Assembly (NCBI GenBank): GCA_030765065.1
Contig: CM060982.1
Coordinates: forward strand, 11,777,630 to 11,841,629
Source of the DNA: Deroplatys truncata
Taxonomy: Eukaryota; Arthropoda; Insecta; Mantodea; Mantidae
Reading direction: 5' to 3'
DNA: 64,000 nt
Under the pieces are notes generated by a model that saw only the letters and a list, made by a program, of their open reading frames with translations, was not told where the DNA came from and ran no database searches. The translations under genes and the position numbers were made by a program. Numbering within the stretch: the stretch's first letter is position 1; each line of letters starts with the position of its first letter. Positions 58,360-64,000 of this stretch are shown here, piece after piece.

Positions 58360-60370
58360 GTTGACTGGGATGCCCGGGTTCGAATCATAGGAGTGATTAC
58401 ACATTCATCTTCCAATAAATCCAGAACTAATTAAGATAAAGACGTCGAATAAACTTTATTACGTTTATATCATTAGCTAGTTTCTTGTGAATGCCCGTGT
58501 TCTGTGGCGGGGATGTATGAGTAATGGGTTGGTTCTTGGTGTTGGGTTGATTATTCGGAAGCATTGATGTTGCTGTCGGCTACTCAGGTAGAGGAATGTT
58601 GGTTGTGGGACTCTTACCTCAGGGAGTGTGGATGGGAGATGAATGAAGTTCAGTTGTCTCCGCTCAGATGGCCCGTTTTACTGAAGATCTACACTGTTGT
58701 CCTCGTCCGAATACCCTTCACACAAGACGCGGTTCTGACTATGAGCCCCTGCTATTGTTTACGTGCTTTACCGTTTCTTAAGTACGTTTAGAAGTTGAAA
58801 CATGTTACGACGTTGACTTGACTTTTTGTTATCTCCTAGCTACCCTTCACTCACTTTGACTTTACACTAATTTTAAATTACTTAAATACCTAATTTTTGA
58901 CATCTACACTGCTTCCATCTCTTATATGAAATGCTCTGATTTTCTACATCTACCTTGCTACCCTGAGCGATACAAAGTGATTTACGTTAACATCTCTACT
59001 TCTTCCCTCACGTCACGACACGAAGTGAAGCATCTTACAAATTGCTCTCCCTCATAAATAATTTTCTATTTCACGCCTCTTTTATAGTTTCGATCTATCT
59101 TTTTACTATGCACGTGACGTTTATCATTTCTTATTGGTCAGCTATCTAAATTTTTCTTCGTTTTCCACTGGCTCGTAATATCGTCGCTCTGACCTCGTCC
59201 GCGTCTGCTATTAGCATCTTATGTTCGCTTGAATGAATTTTCTGTGCGCTTGACTTAATTTTCTGTGCGTTTGACTGAATTAGATTTCCGTTCTCTTGTC
59301 TTCGCTTCCTGTGAGCTTCACCACAAGTCTATAGACTTAAACGTCTGCTAATATGCTTTTTCCTGTACGTACCTAAGCCTTCCATCCTTTATACAGTTTT
59401 TGACAGGTCTCGTCGTTCTAAAATACTCGTTTTCTACGTTTTAATTCACGTTCTGATTATTTTTTGTATCTGCTCTTTACTTTATTTCTCTCGTTATGAT
59501 ATTATTCCCCCCTTTTCTAATCCTTAATATTCTCTTTTATTCACCATCTTATTGGTATTCCCTCATTATTTTGATTAGATGCTTATTAATTTTCTTATTA
59601 TGATTATTATTCTTATTCTTATTATTCGGGCGGATCTTATCACCTCAGTTCGTATCCTAGGAGTTATTACAAACTTATCTTTCAATAACTCCAGAACTAA
59701 TTAAGATAAAGACGTCAAATAAACCTCATTACATTTATGTCATTAGGCAGTTTCTTGTGAATATATATTAGGGTACCTGGCGTCCTGGGTTCGATTCTTT
59801 ATTTTAATTCTCCATCATCTCAGAAACTAACAGAGATAGAGGTGTGGGCCGAAGCATGATTGATAGCTCCTATGATGGACAATTAATAATGTATATAACT
59901 GATAATCGGTAGTCCTTAGTTCGAATCCCTATCTCATTGACATCCTTAATTTTCCTCTATACTCTGCATATATCACTTGGGTTTATGCTGTAACTGCATA
60001 CAGCTCTTTTTACCATGTCAAACTAATATTATAAATAATTTTGTTCCTGGTGTTCTGGGTTCGAATGCTGATTAAATTCAATTTACTTACAAATTTAATA
60101 GCTCATTATATAATTTAGGTAGAAACGTCAAATAAAAAGTAAACAGAGTACCCAGTTCCGAAATATCCTTATCATGACAAAAATTACTTCAAAGTACTCA
60201 GATCGAATCCCGAAGGGGTGATTTCATATATCTTCAAGTCTATGAATCATACAAGGTTTGAGTAAATATTATATGATAGATGCTAATGCGGGGGAGCTAA
60301 ATAACTAAAATACATTTATTAAAGCATTACCAGGTTCGATTCTACAAGCTTAAAATCTTGTAACTCTGGA
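58360..60370. repeat. Dispersed units with B-box-like GGTTCGAAT motifs
   Basis: A unit at about 58365-58495 (GGGTTCGAATCATAGGAGTG ... GATAAAGACGTCGAATAAAC ... AGTTTCTTGTGAAT) recurs at 59645-59765. Looser relatives with GGTTCGA-type cores lie near 59788, 59925, 60060, 60190 and 60330. Between 58500 and 59640 is pyrimidine-rich non-coding DNA; the 75-codon frame at 58564-58791 is unremarkable. It may be an eroded tRNA-derived repeat family. Confidence 0.5.
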
Positions 60371-61185
60371 AAAATTAGATTGCTCGTGTTTGTAGTGAAA
60401 TGTAATGGTTTTTGCTGCGTAACTGAGCATTAAGCACATAGGAATGTCATATTGTATACTGATTCTTTGGAGAATAAAGGAAGATGGAAAGGAAGAACTT
60501 AAATTGGAAAGAAAACATGAAACAATGCAGTATATACATTTTAGTTACATATATTTAACTAAATAAGGGAGAAAATCTTCTACGCCACCTTTTAAGCTGT
60601 ACTTCTAAAGTATGTGGCAATAGAGATGGAGTGAGTGGTGGTGGTGGTAGGCTTTGAATGGAAACATCTGACGGAATGAGCGTGTGAGAATACATATCTT
60701 GCTGGTGTGACAGTATATACAGGTAGTTACGGTACGGGTTCAAACGTGTTTAAATCCTGTCTCTGGGTCTGAGGTTATATGGCTGAGGTTAATACGCGCA
60801 GAACATTAAAATGAGTGGTACACAACAAGCCAGTTTTCATGCTATGGTTTAGAGTTGAATTAAATATTTGGTCAACGTTCATGTTATATCATTAAAAGAC
60901 ATTGATGTGAGTGAAATATCAGAGTTTTAACAGCTTAATCGAGATTAAATTGCGTAAGTCATCTTACGATTGGTTTGAAAGTATATAAAAACGAGAAAAC
61001 ATATAGAGAATAAGGAATAAATGAAGCTTAATATAAAAATTATCTTTTTAAAACCTCTAAATACATAAAATATAGGTGTCTACGTCGAACAGGAAATTAA
61101 TAAAAGCATTACAGCATCGGATCTGAAATGTAATGTTATTTGAGAGGTTCGCTCCTTCTCCATAATTAGGGGTTCCTTCACATGC
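60371..61185. other. AT-rich spacer, nothing recognised
   Basis: Only short frames; a (GGT)n run near 60640. Confidence 0.4.
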
Positions 61186-61186
61186 A

Positions 61187-61445
61187 ATGCATGACACACA
61201 CACATACGCAGATGCCATACGTATACAAGCATACGCGAACACAGCGGGACCAGCAGCTACACACCCCCGTATAGAAACAGACACATACACACATAAACAA
61301 TCGCTCTCACTCATTCACACAGCAAATGCGTGTGCACACACATACATATACCAGAGCACTTACACATAAACATGCACTTGCACACCCGCACACACACATA
61401 AATTCACATAATCATACACGAACACCACGGAACAAGTAGCTACAC
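61187..61445. repeat. Degenerate CA-rich stretch (ACACATAC words)
   Basis: Imperfect ACACATACAC words with a partial internal duplication: AGCAGCTACACAC and AAGTAGCTACACACGCAT recur about 180 bp apart. Frames on both strands are by-products. Confidence 0.6.
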
Positions 61446-61599
61446 ACGCATAACACATTCCAACACATCCTGCATACGAACCTGCACGAAGATCTACGAA
61501 CATTGATATAAATGCTCAGCACATTCAAAAAACCTGCTCTGAGCACCCGAACCTTCACGAAAACCTGTGAACATACCCGAACGCCTGTTTAAACATGTA

Positions 61600-62831
61600 C
61601 ACTACGTGATCAAACGTATTCGGACACCTGGCTGAAAATGACGCACAAGTTCGTGGCGCCCTCCAACGGTAATGCTGGAAGTCAATATAATGTTGACTCA
61701 CCCTTAGCCTTGATGACAGCGTTCACTCTCGCAGGCATACTTTCAATCAGCTGCTGCAATGTTTCTTGGGGAATGGCAGACCATTCTTCACGGAGTGCGG
61801 AATTGAGGAGAGCTATCGATGTAGGTCGGTGAGGCCTGGCACGAAGTCGGCGTTCCAAAATTTTCCATAGATGTACTATAGGATTCAAGTCAGGACTCTG
61901 TAGACCAGTCCATTACAGGGATGTTATGGTCGTGTAACCACTCCGCCACAGCCCGTGCAGTATGAACAGGTGCTCGATCGTGTTGAAAGATGCAATCGCC
62001 ATTCCCAAATGCCCTTCAACAGTGGGAAGCAAGAAGGTCCTTAAAATATCAATCTAGGTCTGCGCTGTGATCGTGCCACTCAAAACAACAAGGGGTGCAA
62101 GTCCCCTCCAGGAAGAACACGACCACACCATAACACCACCACCTCCGAATTTCACATTTGGCACTACACACGCTGGCAGATGACGTTCACCGGGCATTTG
62201 CCATGCCCACACCGTGCCACCGGATCGCCACATTGTGTACCGTGATTCGTCACTGCACACGTTTGCCACTGTTCAATCGTGCAATGTTGACGTTCCTTAC
62301 ATCAAGCGAGGCGTCGTTTGGAATTTTCCTGCGAGATGTGTGGCTTATGAGCATCCGCTCGACCATTGAATCCAGGGCTTCCCACCTCACGCCTGTCATA
62401 GTACTTGGAATGGATCCTGATGCGGTTTGGAATTCCTGTGTGATGGTCTGGATATATGTCTGCCTATTACTCTTTACGACCCTCTTCACATGTCGGCGGT
62501 CTCTGTCAGTCAACAGACGAGGTCGGTCTGTACGCTTTTGTCTGTACATGTCCCTTCACGTCTCCACTTCACTATCACATCAGAAACAGTGGACCTACGG
62601 ATGTTTAGGAGCGTCGAAATTTCGCGTACAGACTTCTGACACAAGTGACACCCAATCACCTGACCACGTTCGAAGTCCGTGATGTCCATCGAGCGTCCCA
62701 TTCTGCTGTTTTGCGATGTCTAATGACTACTGAGGTCGCGGATGAGTACCAGGTAGTAGGTGGCAGTACAATGCACCTAAGATGAAAAACGTATATTTGT
62801 GTTGTGTCCGGATACTTTTGATCTCATAGTG
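61600..62831 (-). mobile_element. Tc1 transposon, full length but inactive
   Basis: Ends CACTACGTGATCAAACGTAT and the complement of CACTATGAGATCAAAAGTAT, with TA at 61598-61599 and 62832-62833. 1.23 kb with a broken transposase on the minus strand. Short inverted repeats, unlike the element at 45-2437. Confidence 0.9.
61640..62701 (-). pseudogene. Tc1 transposase, frame-broken
   Basis: Starts MGRSMDITDFERGQVIGCHL at 62701, the usual first helix-turn-helix; the basic RPRLLTDRD region and second domain follow (62549-62250). VMVWSCSSWRGLAPLVVLSG (62130-62075) is the catalytic-core block; HDRAPVHTARAVAEWLHDHN (61995-61935) holds the second Asp; SPDLNPIVHLWKILERR (61890) has Val where the catalytic Glu is normal. 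C-terminus near 61682. Frameshifts between blocks. Confidence 0.88.
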
Positions 62832-63104
62832 TATTTCAGTATAAGAGATATCGTCATTAATCACCGTTTTATTATTAAACCTGAGTATGTGATTGTTCTA
62901 AAAAGGTCCGTGTCAGCTCTATAATTAGGATACCTTCAGTCAATAGTCATTATTGTGCTAATGAGTCTAGATGTGTTAACGTTGTGTTCTCTCCAGGAAT
63001 AATCAGCTTTCTAGTGTGTTATCAAGGTGAAGAGTTCTATATTTCCTTGAAGAAAGATTAATACGTTATTACCTCAAGAATAAGGATGAATAACTCTGCA
63101 TAAG

Positions 63105-64000
63105 GATATCATTCCTAGTCATCAGGATACTCTTGTAGCAAATGCGGGAAGAAATTCCTCCGAGCTTATGACAAGAGAAGGCATCAGATGAGCTGCAAGA
63201 AGCTCTTCAAATGCATGCATTGTAATGTAACCTTCAATGATGCTTATAAAGGACAGCAGCATGAAGATGTATGTGAAATAAGCAGTCCTCAGAAGAAAAT
63301 CAGATTGGAGCCTACTAAACATCAGTTACTCTCAACAGGATTATAACATGAAATAAGACGAGACATCGTTCGAAGGACGATTGAGATTGTATTCTATACA
63401 ATGCGATTCATCTAAGGATCTGAATATGCATCTACAGGAGACAAAACAACGGATAATCCAGGTTTTACATAAAGAGCTTGTTATTCACAAGAGTGAGAAA
63501 ATTAATCTGCTAGCCGAGTGCCGATTTGTTAACAGTATCGGGGTAACCTGTGACAAAACATTTAAAACACCGAATCAGCCTGTGTTTATAGAAACGGATC
63601 TCGACTCAAAGTTGGAAAACAAATACAAGACATTGGTCACTGAAATGGAGGAGTCGCAGCTTAAAGGCAGCAGCTGGGCTTTGCTTGCTGTGGAAGAAGT
63701 TAACCTTTGTATCAGGTACAATCCGTTACGAGGAAGTAGCTACATACCACTACCATCATCTGTCGGAGCTATACAAGCCTGCATAAACATCCAGAACTGT
63801 ACCGACGAGAAAAGTTTCATGTATTCTGTATAGCTAAATTCACAAGGAAGAATGCACATCGTGTAGGCAAATACGAGCAACTTCAAGATATGACTTCAGC
63901 TGTGTTTCTTGCCCTACTCCACTTTCTCAAATACCTGAATTTGAGAAGCTTAACAGGATGTCTATCAACGTTTTTGGGTTGGATGAGAAGCATAAAGTGT
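63105..64000 (+). pseudogene. Second Polinton-type DNA polymerase copy, N-terminal part, runs off the edge
   Basis: Plus strand: finger units at 63125-63275 (CSKCGKKFLRAYDKRRH and KCMHCNVTFNDAYKGQQHE), a stop at 63342, then the 63381-63833 frame with NLLAECRFVNSIG and NPLRGSSYIPLPSSVGA, and SINVFG near 63962 after a frameshift. The order and about three quarters of the residues match 26240-25380 on the opposite strand. It continues beyond 64000. Confidence 0.85.

Noticed and set aside
1-64000. CRISPR array, bacterial operons, phage or integron features
   Set aside because: Intron-exon structure, SINEs and eukaryotic transposons show an animal genome; tandem arrays lack spacer structure.

Overview
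This is a eukaryotic nuclear window, almost certainly from an insect with a large, repeat-rich, AT-rich genome. Evidence includes one spliced host exon resembling the insect GUK-holder/NHS family, tRNA-headed SINEs, mariner/Tc1, piggyBac, MULE, hAT, Ty3/gypsy and Jockey-type remnants, and a degenerate TTAGG-like stretch. A polyneopteran (cricket, stick insect or cockroach-like) is my guess; the species cannot be fixed from the sequence alone. No operon, ribosome binding site, CRISPR array or intact rRNA/tRNA gene was seen.

Layout. 0-2.4 kb: a Tc1-like transposon with unusually long inverted repeats. 4-7.2 kb: two non-autonomous DNA elements, one flanked by a palindromic target. 7.8-9.75 kb: a Ty3/gypsy pol remnant invaded by two SINEs, then to 11.2 kb an eroded member of an uncharacterised multicopy insect protein family. 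16.4-22.9 kb: a cluster of an unclassified ~0.9-1 kb repeat (here 'R'), with a piggyBac C-terminus in between. 23.8-26.2 kb: a frame-broken family B DNA polymerase of the Polinton/Maverick type; a second copy enters the right edge at 63.1-64 kb in the other orientation. 26.7-28.7 kb: two tandem arrays, GTTACG-type and ~70-bp satellite. 29.16-36.70 kb: a pair of ~0.76-kb inverted repeats enclosing a FLYWCH-MULE transposase, with piggyBac, R and SINE sequences nested inside. 40.4-42.5 kb: two mariner elements. 44.5-46.3 kb: the only convincing host coding sequence, a large 3'-terminal exon. 46.7-49.7 kb: SINEs, a non-LTR 3' end and a hAT remnant. 52.2-57.5 kb: a GC-richer Jockey-like LINE inserted next to a second, inverted block of the 70-bp satellite. 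58.4-60.4 kb: short repeats with tRNA B-box-like motifs. 61.6-62.8 kb: an ordinary Tc1 element.

How parts relate. Nearly every recognisable coding sequence is a broken transposon gene, so the window is mostly a record of nested insertions. The clearest history is R: a SINE landed in one R copy, and the R-plus-SINE composite is present twice (21.6 kb and 30.9 kb) in opposite orientations with the same junction, so that copy multiplied after the SINE insertion or was duplicated with its surroundings. Coordinates of repeat edges are estimates by eye, usually good to about 5-20 bp.
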